Assembly (NCBI GenBank): GCA_964494805.1
Contig: CAZBST010000001.1
Coordinates: 124,001 to 188,000 of the forward strand
Length of the DNA: 64,000 nt
Direction of reading: 5' to 3'
From: CAIYOL01 sp964494805
Lineage (GTDB): Bacteria; Planctomycetota; Phycisphaerae; Sedimentisphaerales; Anaerobacaceae
Shown here: positions 1 to 8,744 of the stretch, in pieces
Numbering within the stretch: position 1 is the first letter of the stretch
How the letters are laid out: each line of letters opens with the position of its first letter
The notes under the pieces: generated by a model
The model's database searches: none
Told to the model about the DNA's origin: nothing
The model's input: only the letters and a program-made list of their open reading frames with translations
Program-made: the position numbers and the translations under genes

Positions 1-1
1 A

Positions 2-322
2 CTGCGCTTTTCCTTAAGCCCCAACATCCAGGGAAAATACAAGGTCGTGGTAGACAATCTCGACGAAGTGATACGTACTATTACCATCAGGGCCACCGCA
101 GATGCAAAACGGGCCTACGAAAAAATGCCTTATCAGGTCACCTTGGAAATTGACGATGAGGACGCCGGGGCCACCGAACCTCTAAGAAGAGTTCTTATTT
201 ACAACTTCCCCGATGAATACCTTCGCAAAGACGATATCCGCCTTAATCAGCAGCCGGTTACGGCTCGATTTAAGTTGATACCTCTGCCTGCCGCCGAAAC
301 CCCACCGGGCGCAGGTAAATAG
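2..322 (+). CDS. C-terminal part of a YbbR-like domain protein (5' partial)
   Basis: The reading frame is open from base 2, so this is the 3' end of a gene starting before the window; the GTG at 47 is just an internal codon. About 106 residues are visible and the stop is at 320-322. The alternating beta-rich pattern, with a VVVDNLDEV segment followed by TITIRATADA, resembles the repeat unit of YbbR/CdaR proteins, which in other bacteria sit beside the diadenylate cyclase gene and modulate it. The tail is Pro/Ala-rich. The family call is a guess from pattern only; the upstream part is needed to confirm it. It converges with cstA. Confidence 0.4.
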   Translation: MRFSLSPNIQGKYKVVVDNLDEVIRTITIRATADAKRAYEKMPYQVTLEIDDEDAGATEPLRRVLIYNFPDEYLRKDDIRLNQQPVTARFKLIPLPAAETPPGAGK

Positions 323-357
323 ACTGTGGCGACTTTATCCGACACACCTTGGGCGGA

Positions 358-1989
358 TTAAGCAAAAATTACTTTCTTTATAGTTTTGTAGGCCTCAACA
401 ATCAAAACTATCGCCAGCAGCAGCAGCACAGCCGCAATAATCCCAACCGCCGAAAATCTGTACCTTAACAACAGCAACACTAAAGCCCAGACGGTCACTA
501 TATTCATAAAAAACATCGGGCCGATAATGAACCCGAGTTTCTTTCCGCTTTTCTTCAGCCATACTACAATCACCAGTGCTACCAGACCGGCCAGAAGCTG
601 ATTGCTTGCGCCGAAGACAGGCCAAATTGCTTTCCAGGCAGGTATCGGATTGCCGTTGGCGTCCTTGAGATTGATTAAGACGAATATAGTCGGTAATGTT
701 AATGTCGCCAGCGTCGAAAGATAGCGGCTAAAAGCTCCCTTGAGGTTGAAAAACTCTTCGAAAATATATCGGCCTAATCTCGTCGCCGTATCCAGGGTTG
801 TAAGAATAAAGGCCGAAAGCGCCAGCAGGCCGAAGGAAAATCCTAACTCCCGCGGCACTCCAACCGCCGACAGAAAATTACCGATGCCTCTGCCGTAAAT
901 GACCAATGGCGCTTCTTTTGTAAGTGCGTCACCCCTCGGCAGCATAACCACCGTCGCCAGGGCTATCACAGCTACAACTCCTTCCAGCAGCATTCCGCCG
1001 TAACCGATGGCTCTTCCATCCGTCTCCTTGTTAAGCTGTTTCGAGCTCGTCCCTGATGCCACGATAGAATGAAAACCTGAGCACGCACCGCACGCGACGG
1101 TAACAAACAGAATGGGAAATAATGTCCCTGTTTGTGGAACGCTCCAGGCCGTAAATGCCGGGTAATGAATGCTGAATCCGCCGATAATTATACCCACAAA
1201 ACCGCTCAGGACAGAAGCATACAAAAGATAAGAAGATAAATAATCTCTCGGCTGTAGCAATATCCATACGGGTGTCGTCGAGGCAATAAAGCAATAAATA
1301 ATTAAAATCAGCGCCCAGGTCTTTTGTGGTTCTATGGCCATAATATTAGCAAGCTTATCCGTTGAAATGGGCATCTTATGACCCACCCATACCGCAGCAA
1401 ATATCAGCGGAACAAATATCAAAGAGGCTCGCAGCACCCCCATCTTCAGCTTGTTCAAAGACAGCCCGAAAAGGATAGCCAGAAAGATAAACAATATCGA
1501 AGAGCTGGCAACGCCGCCGTCCTCGACGAATGTTGCTGCCGTCAGGTCGGCAAAAACCGACAAAACATACACCAGCGTCAGCCAGATAAAGGCCAGAAGA
1601 AGTCTGTAAGCTGTAGGGGACATATACTGCTTGGCTATCTCCGCAATCGACCGGGCGCTGTGCCGGATTGAAGCTATCAGAGCGGAAAAATCAATTACCG
1701 CCCCCACAAAGATCGTCCCCAAAATTATCCACAGCAAAACAGGGACCCATCCGAAGGCAAGTGCGGCAATAATCGGCCCTACTACTGGCGCCGCCCCGGC
1801 TATGGAGGAAAAGTGATGGCCAAGCAGGACCGCCTTATGTGCTGGAACCCGGTCTACGCCGTCATAATCTGTGTGGCTGGGTGTCGGCCTGTTGTCGTCT
1901 AACTCATACCGTTTTACTAAAAACCTTCCATAAACAACATACGCTGACAAAAACAAAACCGTCGCCGCGAATAAAAGAAAAATCAACAT
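358..1989 (-). CDS. cstA: CstA-family carbon starvation / peptide transporter
   Basis: A 543-residue polytopic inner-membrane protein with well over ten hydrophobic segments. The N-terminal third carries CstA hallmarks: HHFSSIAGAAPVVGP, then GAVIDFSALIASIRH, and ACGACSGFHSIVASGTSSKQ near the middle. The length fits the shorter CstA form rather than the roughly 700-residue E. coli CstA/BtsT form. CstA proteins import peptides or pyruvate-like substrates when carbon is scarce. The ATG at 1989 has a GGGAG ribosome site 7-8 bases upstream. A TATAAT hexamer on the minus strand (2035-2040) lies in the short gap after der and may serve this gene, though I see no convincing -35. The substrate is not deducible from sequence. 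Confidence 0.9.
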   Translation of the reverse strand: MLIFLLFAATVLFLSAYVVYGRFLVKRYELDDNRPTPSHTDYDGVDRVPAHKAVLLGHHFSSIAGAAPVVGPIIAALAFGWVPVLLWIILGTIFVGAVIDFSALIASIRHSARSIAEIAKQYMSPTAYRLLLAFIWLTLVYVLSVFADLTAATFVEDGGVASSSILFIFLAILFGLSLNKLKMGVLRASLIFVPLIFAAVWVGHKMPISTDKLANIMAIEPQKTWALILIIYCFIASTTPVWILLQPRDYLSSYLLYASVLSGFVGIIIGGFSIHYPAFTAWSVPQTGTLFPILFVTVACGACSGFHSIVASGTSSKQLNKETDGRAIGYGGMLLEGVVAVIALATVVMLPRGDALTKEAPLVIYGRGIGNFLSAVGVPRELGFSFGLLALSAFILTTLDTATRLGRYIFEEFFNLKGAFSRYLSTLATLTLPTIFVLINLKDANGNPIPAWKAIWPVFGASNQLLAGLVALVIVVWLKKSGKKLGFIIGPMFFMNIVTVWALVLLLLRYRFSAVGIIAAVLLLLAIVLIVEAYKTIKKVIFA

Positions 1990-2052
1990 ATAACGCTCCC
2001 AAACATATCTGAGCTCGCAGATAAAAGCTTTATCATTATATCATATTATCGC

Positions 2053-3381
2053 CTATGTTTCCTTTTCCCTTCTGCGCGCACGTGCCAACAGTTTTATAGG
2101 CACCTCGCCTATCGGCAGCAGTTCCCTCAGCCTGCCGACAATAAACCTGCGCTTGCTTTTATCGAAAAGTTCCGGCTTATTCACGAACATCAGTATCGTA
2201 ACAGGATTGACCGCAACCTGCGTGGCATAGTAAATCTTCGGATTCCCGCCGCCTCGTTTGCCTGCTTTGAGACCCTCTGTCTTTATCGTTTCAAACGCCT
2301 TATTCAATCTGCCGGTAGTTATCCACGTCGTCGTCTGCCTGAAAATCTCAGCCGTCAAATCCAGAACGCTCTTAACGTTCTTCGCCTCCGTCGCCGTCGT
2401 AAAAGCTATCGGTGCATACCTCAAGCCCGGCAGTAGCTTTGTTAAATAATCCTCATAGTCACCGGTAACAGCCGTCTCCTTTGCAAGGTCCCATTTATTA
2501 ATCACTATTATGCAGCTTTTGTATTCATCCGCAATAAATCTGGCGATTTTTTTATCAACTTCCGAAACTTCCATCGTCGCATCAATCAGGAATAGCACAA
2601 CATCGGCCCGTTGAATCGATTTGGTCGCGCGAACGAAACTGTAAAACCCAATACTGTCCGCTATTTTGCTTTTCTTTTTTATCCCTGCGGTGTCGATAAC
2701 AATTATGGTCTTGCCGTCCTTTTCGAACCGTACGTCGATGGCGTCTCTTGTTGTCCCCGGCGTCTCGCTGACAATTACACGCTCCGAACCTGCCATAACA
2801 TTTACTAAAGTGCTCTTGCCAACGTTCTGCTTGCCGACTATCGCTATCTTCATCACCGGCTTCGCCGGCGGCCCCGTCTCGAGGTGCTCAAGTTTTTCAA
2901 AAATCTTATCTAACAGAACTGCCTTATTAAGGTTGTTTTGCGCCGAGATACACAAAAATTCCCCCAAACCTAATTTGGAAAACTCACCCGCTGCCGGAAA
3001 CATCTTGGCGGCATCCGCTTTGTTGGCTACTCCGATTACGTCAAGATTGCCTTTGCGCAAAAGCTGCGCTATTTTCTCATCCAGCGGCACAATTCCTTCG
3101 CGGATATCAACCATAAATAGCACGATATTCGCCGACCCAATCGCCGTAATGATTTGCTGCTCGATATGCTCGCTTAGTTGCTGCGCATCGACTATCCCGT
3201 ATCCGCCGGTATCAATCAGCTCGAAGTGCTTTTCGTTCCTTCCGAGGATAGTGCTTACGCGGTCTCTTGTTACGCCTGCTGTCGGCTCGACGATACTTAT
3301 CATCTCGCCCGCAAGCGCATTGAACAGACTGCTCTTGCCAACATTCGGCCGACCAATTATCGTAACCACCGGCAACGCCAT
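2053..3381 (-). CDS. der: GTPase Der (EngA), 50S ribosome assembly
   Basis: Tandem GTPase domains define Der: the first P-loop GRPNVGKSSLFN is near the N-terminus and the second, GKQNVGKSTLVN, near residue 185. Each has a DTAG/DTGG switch and an NKxD motif (NKADA, NKWD). A KH-like domain follows, ending in a basic tail (ARARRREKE). Der binds the 50S subunit and is needed for its maturation. I place the start at ATG 3381 (MALPVVTIIGR), 6 bases after AGGTGA; a TTG two codons upstream is in frame but less likely. Length is typical of the family. It stands alone between cstA and an unrelated module. Confidence 0.95.
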   Translation of the reverse strand: MALPVVTIIGRPNVGKSSLFNALAGEMISIVEPTAGVTRDRVSTILGRNEKHFELIDTGGYGIVDAQQLSEHIEQQIITAIGSANIVLFMVDIREGIVPLDEKIAQLLRKGNLDVIGVANKADAAKMFPAAGEFSKLGLGEFLCISAQNNLNKAVLLDKIFEKLEHLETGPPAKPVMKIAIVGKQNVGKSTLVNVMAGSERVIVSETPGTTRDAIDVRFEKDGKTIIVIDTAGIKKKSKIADSIGFYSFVRATKSIQRADVVLFLIDATMEVSEVDKKIARFIADEYKSCIIVINKWDLAKETAVTGDYEDYLTKLLPGLRYAPIAFTTATEAKNVKSVLDLTAEIFRQTTTWITTGRLNKAFETIKTEGLKAGKRGGGNPKIYYATQVAVNPVTILMFVNKPELFDKSKRRFIVGRLRELLPIGEVPIKLLARARRREKET

Positions 3382-3602
3382 AACCAATCACCTTTTACCA
3401 ATTGCAAATCCTTATTTTATCACAACAACCACTCAATTTGAAGCGCCGAAACAGAGATTCCGTGATAGTGAAATGCTCAGATTGCTCCAGCCGAGACTTG
3501 GACAGAGAACCACCCTAACACACCGTCGTTCGAACTATCCTTGTAACGCTCGGCGCAAATTAAATGCCACTATGATTCTTGATGATGTGCGGCACTGCTG
3601 TG

Positions 3603-4364
3603 CTAATCAGTCTGCAGCAGCACTTTTCTCACATCGGCTGTGGTAATAAAATGTGTTGGTTTTCCCTTTCCTTCCTTATCTAGCACGACAGCCAAATAAA
3701 CGTTTTTGTTCTGCATCAACTCATTGGCATCACCTGCGCTCTTGTCCAGTGTTACGCACACATAGATATCCTCGACTCTTTTCTTCAGCTCTTTATTTTG
3801 CCCTATGTCGAGGAAGGCAAGCACATCCGAGACCGTCTTCTGCATAATTTCGGCGTAAGGAGTTATGGCGATTCCGTCGTTCACAAATCGCCAGAAAGCC
3901 TCCTCGTGCATAACTGTTTTCAGGGTGTCGTCATCATTAACTATTGGGATGAACCAACGCTCAACCTCGTCCTTGAGTTTCTTCATGATGTTCTCCACTT
4001 TATCGCCAAGTTTAACACGCCAATCAAGCAGCTTGAGAGGCATCTCTCGAACCGGAGTGAGACGCAGACGTTCCCTCGCAGACGGCTCCCGCATTCGCAG
4101 CATGCTGCTTGTGGCCTCGCGCAAGTTCTCACGACCGAAGAAATACGCAGCCCCTGCTCCTACCCATGCACCAAAGGCCGTGAGGATAACAGCTAAAATG
4201 CTTTTGCGGTAATCAAGAAAAGCGGTACATTCGACTTCTGTGGCCGCACCAGTAATTTTTATCGGCATCCACAAGATTGTGACTACCAAAACAGTCAATA
4301 CTAACAACATAATTACAACCAGTATGAACTCTGGTTGTCGAAGCGGCTCTTCCTTCTTTAGCAT
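3603..4364 (-). CDS. Two-TM protein with a weak CBS-like C-terminal region
   Basis: A 253-residue protein I do not recognise. Two hydrophobic segments lie near residues 14-34 and 55-75, followed by a long soluble cytoplasmic-type part. The stretches RWFIPIVNDDDTLKTVMHEE and NVYLAVVLDKEGKGKPTHFI are spaced and patterned like the two strand-helix units of a degraded CBS or similar sensor domain; this is pattern reading, not a firm match. The ATG at 4364 has AAGGAGA 7-8 bases upstream. It is the last gene of a three-gene group with the 116-residue protein (139 bp upstream) and the lipoprotein. All three have near-identical ribosome sites, suggesting joint expression. Confidence 0.7.
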   Translation of the reverse strand: MLKKEEPLRQPEFILVVIMLLVLTVLVVTILWMPIKITGAATEVECTAFLDYRKSILAVILTAFGAWVGAGAAYFFGRENLREATSSMLRMREPSARERLRLTPVREMPLKLLDWRVKLGDKVENIMKKLKDEVERWFIPIVNDDDTLKTVMHEEAFWRFVNDGIAITPYAEIMQKTVSDVLAFLDIGQNKELKKRVEDIYVCVTLDKSAGDANELMQNKNVYLAVVLDKEGKGKPTHFITTADVRKVLLQTD

Positions 4365-4503
4365 TGTCTTTCTCCTTTACTTGAAATAAGTAATCAACAC
4401 GGATAAATTTTATTTGACTCTCATAACTGATTTGGTGCCCTGTCATTGAAAACGCCTTCACTGATCGCTCCATAACATGCCCACAATACTGCTGCACCTG
4501 ACT

Positions 4504-4854
4504 TTATCCGAAAGTAAGTGCCAGCGATGCCGCAAGCCGAGCTAAATCGGTGAGCATCTTAATTGCTTCTTCGACATTTTTGAGATCCACCACTTCCTGC
4601 TTTACTTTATCGGCTTCGTTCTTAAGCTCGTCAGCTACCCTTTTAAACTCTGGGGCTGTATGGCGAAGATACCTGTCAAAAACCGTTTGATAAGCATCTT
4701 TCACCTTATTGAATTCCTCCCGTGCTTTTTGACGGTCGGCTAGAGAGGCATCAATGACTGCTATTTGAGAAATTACTTCGTTCGCAGATTCCTTAGCAGC
4801 TTCCAAAACGCAGAGGGCCTCCTCTTCTGTTAACGTTGCGGTTCCGGTTTTCAT
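4504..4854 (-). CDS. Small all-helical protein of unknown function
   Basis: A 116-residue protein predicted almost entirely helical, with heptad-like spacing from about residue 35 to 100 (many Lys, Glu, Val and Leu), so a coiled coil or helical bundle is likely. There is no signal peptide. The last 15 residues, rich in Ala and Leu, could be an amphipathic or weak membrane-associating helix. The ATG at 4854 follows AAGGAGAAA. It lies 63 bp after the lipoprotein gene and 139 bp before the two-TM protein. I recognise no family; the surroundings suggest a partner of those two envelope proteins. Confidence 0.65.
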   Translation of the reverse strand: MKTGTATLTEEEALCVLEAAKESANEVISQIAVIDASLADRQKAREEFNKVKDAYQTVFDRYLRHTAPEFKRVADELKNEADKVKQEVVDLKNVEEAIKMLTDLARLAASLALTFG

Positions 4855-4917
4855 CTTTATTTCTCCTTTCTGCTGATTTATATGTCCCGCTTTGTTTTAC
4901 AAGCAATGCTTAGTGCT

Positions 4918-5874
4918 TTACAGTTTTGCCGTAATCGCGCGCAAGTGGGCTAAATCAAGTGGTTCGCCCTTCTCAAGTTTGTTGTGTTCCTCTATAAGCT
5001 GTTTTATGGCCGCTATACTTGCGTAGTAATCTTCTTGAATGGCTTTTGATTTCAATTCGAGCCGTTTATCAATTACTTCTGCAATAGCTTTCCCTAATTC
5101 TGAATCGGGATTGATTTTCTTTACAGCTTCCCCTTGTGCAGTTAACCCTGCGTCCTCGCCGAAATCGTCAAGAATCGGCTTAGGGTCATATACTCCCTTG
5201 CTCCACAATATTTTAAACGCCAGCTTCCTTTCCGAAAATAGGTCTTCTCGGTATTCCAAGAAATGTTCGTCGGTCGATTCGTATTTAAGAAGTTTAACAA
5301 AATCCTCTACTTTGGTTCGAATCAGAACGTTCGCTTTCTTGATTTTGGCTTTCTGCATTTCTTCCGCCAGAAGTCCGCCAATCTTTGAGATAACTTCTGT
5401 GGTGTCACTTGATACAGACCACGGCTGGTCGGTCGTTTTTGCGTACTCATTAATGGCTTCGCCTAAGTCTTTCAACGCCTTTTCAGTTTGCCCGCCTGCG
5501 TCCAGACCTGCCAGCTCACCGAACGCAGTATAAAGCTCGGCAAGCCTTTCAAAAACCACAGACCGACTTCTAATTTCTTTTTGATTTTTATCGTAATCTT
5601 CCAATATTTTTTTGTAGCCCTTTGTTTTCGTTGTATTGTCGAAGCTGTTGCATAGAGCGATGCAATCTCGGCCGCGAAGGTACTCTTTCTCAGAGGCGAG
5701 AACATTTTGCTGTATCCGGGAAGCCGTGTCTCGGCCGGTTGAGCTAAGTGCCTTGGCTGCCTCGATGTTAATGTTGGAACAGGCCGAGGTTAGGAACATC
5801 ACAACAAGTAAAACAGCCGACGTCCGAATTTTGCCCCAAACATTAGTCAAAACCACTAACTTCGTAAACTTCAT
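4918..5874 (-). CDS. Predicted lipoprotein of unknown function
   Basis: A helical protein of about 318 residues with a lipoprotein signal peptide: basic N-region, hydrophobic core VLLVVMFL, and lipobox LTSAC with Cys near residue 32. I chose the ATG at 5874 because it has AAGGAGA about 8 bases upstream and puts the signal peptide at the N-terminus; an in-frame ATG 25 codons upstream would bury it. The mature part is helix-rich with many Lys/Glu and no motif I recognise. It heads the three-gene module running down to 3603. Residue +2 is Ser, so outer-membrane sorting is plausible if Lol rules apply. Confidence 0.75.
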   Translation of the reverse strand: MKFTKLVVLTNVWGKIRTSAVLLVVMFLTSACSNINIEAAKALSSTGRDTASRIQQNVLASEKEYLRGRDCIALCNSFDNTTKTKGYKKILEDYDKNQKEIRSRSVVFERLAELYTAFGELAGLDAGGQTEKALKDLGEAINEYAKTTDQPWSVSSDTTEVISKIGGLLAEEMQKAKIKKANVLIRTKVEDFVKLLKYESTDEHFLEYREDLFSERKLAFKILWSKGVYDPKPILDDFGEDAGLTAQGEAVKKINPDSELGKAIAEVIDKRLELKSKAIQEDYYASIAAIKQLIEEHNKLEKGEPLDLAHLRAITAKL

Positions 5875-6256
5875 TTTTGTTTTCTCCTTATCTGTGGCTG
5901 ATAATGAATTGTATGGTTTTGCTAATCCGCTTATGTGGCCGTTTGTCATAAGGCCCCCTTTGGGTAATTGCTAAAATTATTAGTTTGTGCGGCCTGTGGC
6001 CGGACCAATTGTGGAGATTCCTTCCGCACTTGTTTGTTTTATCGTCAGAATTGCAGGGGGAAATAAGCAGAAAATCACAGCAAAATGAATACCGTAAAGT
6101 AGTACCTTCCCCCAGAACTACAACCTCAGTTAAAGTAAATTCGTCCTAACCCGTCAACACCAAAACTTCCTGTTAACTTAGGCAACTTTTACTTGAAAAT
6201 TCCTCCAGCGAGATGCACTTCACGATTCACGAGCCACGAGTCGAAATTGTCGAATA

Positions 6257-6403
6257 TTTTTGAACGTTTCCATACAATTTTTAAATATCTCCATACAGTT
6301 TTTGTAAGTTTCTATGCAGTTTTTGTACGTTTCACAGCTTTTTTTGAACGTTTCAGAGCGCCGTTTTGCAAATTTTCTATAATTTTCGATAAATTTCCGA
6401 TAT
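6257..6403. repeat. Seven imperfect 21-bp tandem repeats
   Basis: Units start at 6257, 6278, 6299, 6320, 6341, 6362 and 6383, each opening with a T-run followed by a GTACGTTT/GAACGTTT-like core. The first five are clear and the last two more decayed. They fill most of the 536-bp gap between the lipoprotein gene and the next forward gene, and end 7 bp before its ATG at 6411. 21 bp is seven codons, and both strands read as heptad peptides (minus strand: variants of CMETFKN, stop-free across all units). The remaining bases, 5875-6256, hold nothing else I can identify. Confidence 0.85.
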
Positions 6404-6410
6404 ATATTAA

Positions 6411-7226
6411 ATGGAAACTATTACATTCAATCAGCCGCGGACCAAGCAATGCCCCTTTTGCGCCGAGACAATTCAGGCTGCTGCTATAAAATGCCGGTTT
6501 TGCAATGAGTTCCTTAACACCAATAAAGCCAGAGCCTTACAAACTGACCCCGCATCCGATTCCCAGGCTGACAACGCTCAAAAAACCGCCGGTGGCATCC
6601 TCTTCGAAGGCAGACCCTCTCTCTGGGCGATGACCAGCTTGGCAATACGAGGTTTTCTCTTTTTCGCCATCGCGGCCCTTTTAATACTTTACCCCCTTGA
6701 AGAACTCTCGATGTTTCGACAAACCGAACCCATTGCCCCAGCTGTGGTTACGCCACTGCCTGGTGATGAAATAACAGCGATTGGGCCGGAACCTGAAATC
6801 GCTGAAAATACAGTCGAAACACCGTCACGGCTTGCACTTAATGAGCAGCAGCGTGTACTGTTCCGCAGGTACCGGATTATTGCCGGCCTTGGCATTGCGG
6901 TGCTCGTTACACTTATACTTTTGATGAAGATGGTTCGGCTAAAAATGACCCGTTACGAGGTCTCCGCTGACCGAATCGAGTGGAGCAGAGGAATTCTCGA
7001 CAGAAAAGTGGACAATATTGACATGTTTCGGGTTATTGACCTGAAACTTCGCAGAAACCTGCTCGACTGCATCGTTGGCGTCGGCTCGGTGACGGTAATA
7101 ACAACTGACAAGACGGACCCGGAATTTACTTTCGAAAAAGTGCGAAAGCCCCGCAAGCTCTACGATGTCATTAAGAAAACCAGCCTCGACGCCGACCGCC
7201 GCTTCAACGCCATCCACCTCGAATAG
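6411..7226 (+). CDS. Zinc-ribbon, bacterial PH-domain membrane protein
   Basis: 271 residues. Residues 14-31 form a short zinc ribbon with CPFC and CRFC pairs (C14, C17, C28, C31), of the type seen in small N-terminal 'double zinc ribbon' proteins. Two membrane segments follow near 83-103 and 160-180. The C-terminal 90 residues have the layout of a bacterial PH (bPH2, DUF304/YdbT-like) domain: TRYEVSADRIEWSRGILDRK, then DLKLRRNLLDCIVGVGSVTV. bPH2 proteins are membrane-associated and mostly uncharacterised. The ATG at 6411 lacks a visible Shine-Dalgarno because the 21-bp repeat runs almost up to it. It converges with the XRE gene, 8 bp away. Confidence 0.8.
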   Translation: METITFNQPRTKQCPFCAETIQAAAIKCRFCNEFLNTNKARALQTDPASDSQADNAQKTAGGILFEGRPSLWAMTSLAIRGFLFFAIAALLILYPLEELSMFRQTEPIAPAVVTPLPGDEITAIGPEPEIAENTVETPSRLALNEQQRVLFRRYRIIAGLGIAVLVTLILLMKMVRLKMTRYEVSADRIEWSRGILDRKVDNIDMFRVIDLKLRRNLLDCIVGVGSVTVITTDKTDPEFTFEKVRKPRKLYDVIKKTSLDADRRFNAIHLE

Positions 7227-7234
7227 CTTCGTTA

Positions 7235-7465
7235 TCACGTGGGCCGCAGGTCATTCTGCTCATATTGAAACACCTCTTCTAACGGCATATCGAACGCCTT
7301 GGCTATTTTGAACGCCAGCATTAACGAGGGTGAATATTTGTCTGCTTCAATAGCGATTATCGTCTGCCGGGTAACGCCTGCTTTGTCGGCCAGCTCCTGC
7401 TGCGTCATTTCGTCGTTTTCAAATCGTAGCTTTCGAATCTGGTTCGAAATTTCACTCTTCGCCAT
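7235..7465 (-). CDS. Small XRE-family HTH regulator (YozG-like)
   Basis: A 76-residue single-domain helix-turn-helix protein. The recognition region TQQELADKAGVTRQTIIAIE and following DKYSPSLMLAFKIAKAF are the classic compact Cro/C1-type fold found in YozG-like regulators, commonly encoded next to small membrane proteins. It is the last gene of a five-gene reverse operon and overlaps the end of the preceding membrane-protein gene by 14 bp, so translational coupling is likely. The likely target is the palindrome at 9235-9252 over the operon promoter, giving autoregulation; that is inference. Confidence 0.9.
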   Translation of the reverse strand: MAKSEISNQIRKLRFENDEMTQQELADKAGVTRQTIIAIEADKYSPSLMLAFKIAKAFDMPLEEVFQYEQNDLRPT

Positions 7466-7895
7466 CTTTGCCTCCCCGGCTGTACTGAACCAGAATCGCT
7501 ATTGAATAGACCATCATAATTGTGATTAAGGCGCCAACATTGATAAGGGGAAGCGACCAGGCTGGGATACAACCGTTGGCCCCAAGAATGAATCGTGGAA
7601 TCACGCTGGCGACTGGAAAGACTATCCAAGCTGATACAAGGAACACCATAGCCGCTCTACCTGCAATCAGTTTATCGCGTTCGTCAGTCTCTACTTCCGC
7701 TGGGCTCTGCCGTCTTAACGCCCAAACAAGCATTACGCCTCCCAGCAGAATCAGAACTACTGTCAAGAAATTGCTCAAAAAGTCTTCCGGAGACTTCTTT
7801 AATACAAAAAACTGGAAAAGCACGCACGCAAGCATCGCAAGACTTAACAACACTATCACCATACTGCCTAATATGGTTTTTTGAGCTCTATTCAT
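7452..7895 (-). CDS. Four-TM membrane protein, paralogue 1 (DUF2178-like)
   Basis: 147 residues with four hydrophobic segments. It starts MNRAQKI and ends ILVQYSRGGK, two signatures shared by all four proteins of this cluster. The loop between TM2 and TM3 carries TDERDKLI, also shared. This layout resembles DUF2178-like membrane proteins that travel with small XRE regulators; the molecular function is not known to me. It overlaps the next upstream paralogue by 8 bp and the XRE gene by 14 bp, so the operon is tightly coupled. The RGGKDGEE tail is charged and probably cytoplasmic. Confidence 0.8.
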   Translation of the reverse strand: MNRAQKTILGSMVIVLLSLAMLACVLFQFFVLKKSPEDFLSNFLTVVLILLGGVMLVWALRRQSPAEVETDERDKLIAGRAAMVFLVSAWIVFPVASVIPRFILGANGCIPAWSLPLINVGALITIMMVYSIAILVQYSRGGKDGEE

Positions 7896-8316
7896 TTTCT
7901 TTACCTCCCCGACTGTACTGAATCAAAACCGCCAACGACCGTGCAAAACCTTGAAACAGTCCGGCTACACAAAGTAGCCCGGGGAACCACGTTGTTGGAA
8001 TTTTTGCTTCCGGGTCTATCATAACAGGAACAATGGAAACCAGAATTACGACCAGATACACTGCGCCAAAGCCCGCCAAGTCGGCATTTTTCCCAATAAT
8101 TTTGTCTCGTTCGTCACATGTAACTACCCCTTGATCTTTCTTAATAAAGTGAAGCGATAAAATCACAGCACAGAATCCAATAATACCTGCCAAAACAAAA
8201 GGTATCTTGGGAACACCAGAACCAAATTGTCGCATCAGAATTCCTGTAAGCCCAAGTAACAAACCCACCGGTGCGACGATTATCACCATTACAGCTATTT
8301 TCTGTTCTCTATTCAT
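7888..8316 (-). CDS. Four-TM membrane protein, paralogue 2 (DUF2178-like)
   Basis: 142 residues, four hydrophobic segments, start MNREQKIAVMV, central loop CDERDKII and C-terminus LIQYSRGGKENE. It is clearly homologous to its three neighbours but divergent in the membrane segments, so the duplications are old. The ATG overlaps the stop of paralogue 3 (ATGA at 8313-8316). The conserved acidic/basic ERDK loop between TM2 and TM3 is the best guess for a functional site. Confidence 0.8.
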   Translation of the reverse strand: MNREQKIAVMVIIVAPVGLLLGLTGILMRQFGSGVPKIPFVLAGIIGFCAVILSLHFIKKDQGVVTCDERDKIIGKNADLAGFGAVYLVVILVSIVPVMIDPEAKIPTTWFPGLLCVAGLFQGFARSLAVLIQYSRGGKENE

Positions 8317-8744
8317 AATTTTTCTCCTTTACCACTACGGCCGTACTGAACTAGAATCGAAACAGAATAAAAGAAGTATTGAGACATAAAGATAATTATC
8401 CATATCAGCGGAAGCCATTTGACGGAAATGGTCGCTTCAGGCCCCAGCGCAAAAAATGGTATCATACATCCTGCACCCGAAAACAGGAAAGCAGCGGCAA
8501 AACCGGTATGAGCTGCGTTCTTTTGTATCATCCGGTCGTGTTCATCGATGATGTCATCCTTTTTCTTCCTGAAAAGCAGCGGTGCAAAACCGCCGATACC
8601 CCCTAAGCCAATCAATGAAAATCCAAACATCGCTTTCGGCATGCCTACTCTCTTGTACATTATGTTAACGGTGACTACGCTCGCCACGACAGCTAACGCG
8701 ATACATATTACAAAGAACCAAGCTATTTTCTGTGACCTATTCAT
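8313..8744 (-). CDS. Four-TM membrane protein, paralogue 3 (DUF2178-like)
   Basis: 143 residues from ATG 8744 (MNRSQKIAWFF), which overlaps the stop of paralogue 4 as ATGA and has AAGGAGA upstream. An in-frame start 33 codons further up would run far into paralogue 4 and is not credible. The central loop is DEHDRMI, the most altered version of the shared DERDKLI motif. The C-terminus SILVQYGRSGKGEKL keeps the family ending. Four hydrophobic segments are visible. Confidence 0.8.
   Translation of the reverse strand: MNRSQKIAWFFVICIALAVVASVVTVNIMYKRVGMPKAMFGFSLIGLGGIGGFAPLLFRKKKDDIIDEHDRMIQKNAAHTGFAAAFLFSGAGCMIPFFALGPEATISVKWLPLIWIIIFMSQYFFYSVSILVQYGRSGKGEKL

Noticed and set aside
2666..3646. 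Long 326-residue plus-strand reading frame
   Set aside because: It lies antisense to der, whose motifs are complete; the frame is an artefact of codon use and the peptide has no family features.
4213..4497. 94-residue minus-strand frame
   Set aside because: It overlaps the two-TM gene by 150 bp in another frame and lacks a ribosome site; the two-TM gene has a good one.
6257..6403. CRISPR array
   Set aside because: Units are contiguous without spacers, are only 21 bp and no cas gene is near.
6193..6489. Plus-strand heptad peptide as a real gene
   Set aside because: It is created by the 21-bp repeat, has no ribosome site and overlaps the start of a well supported gene.
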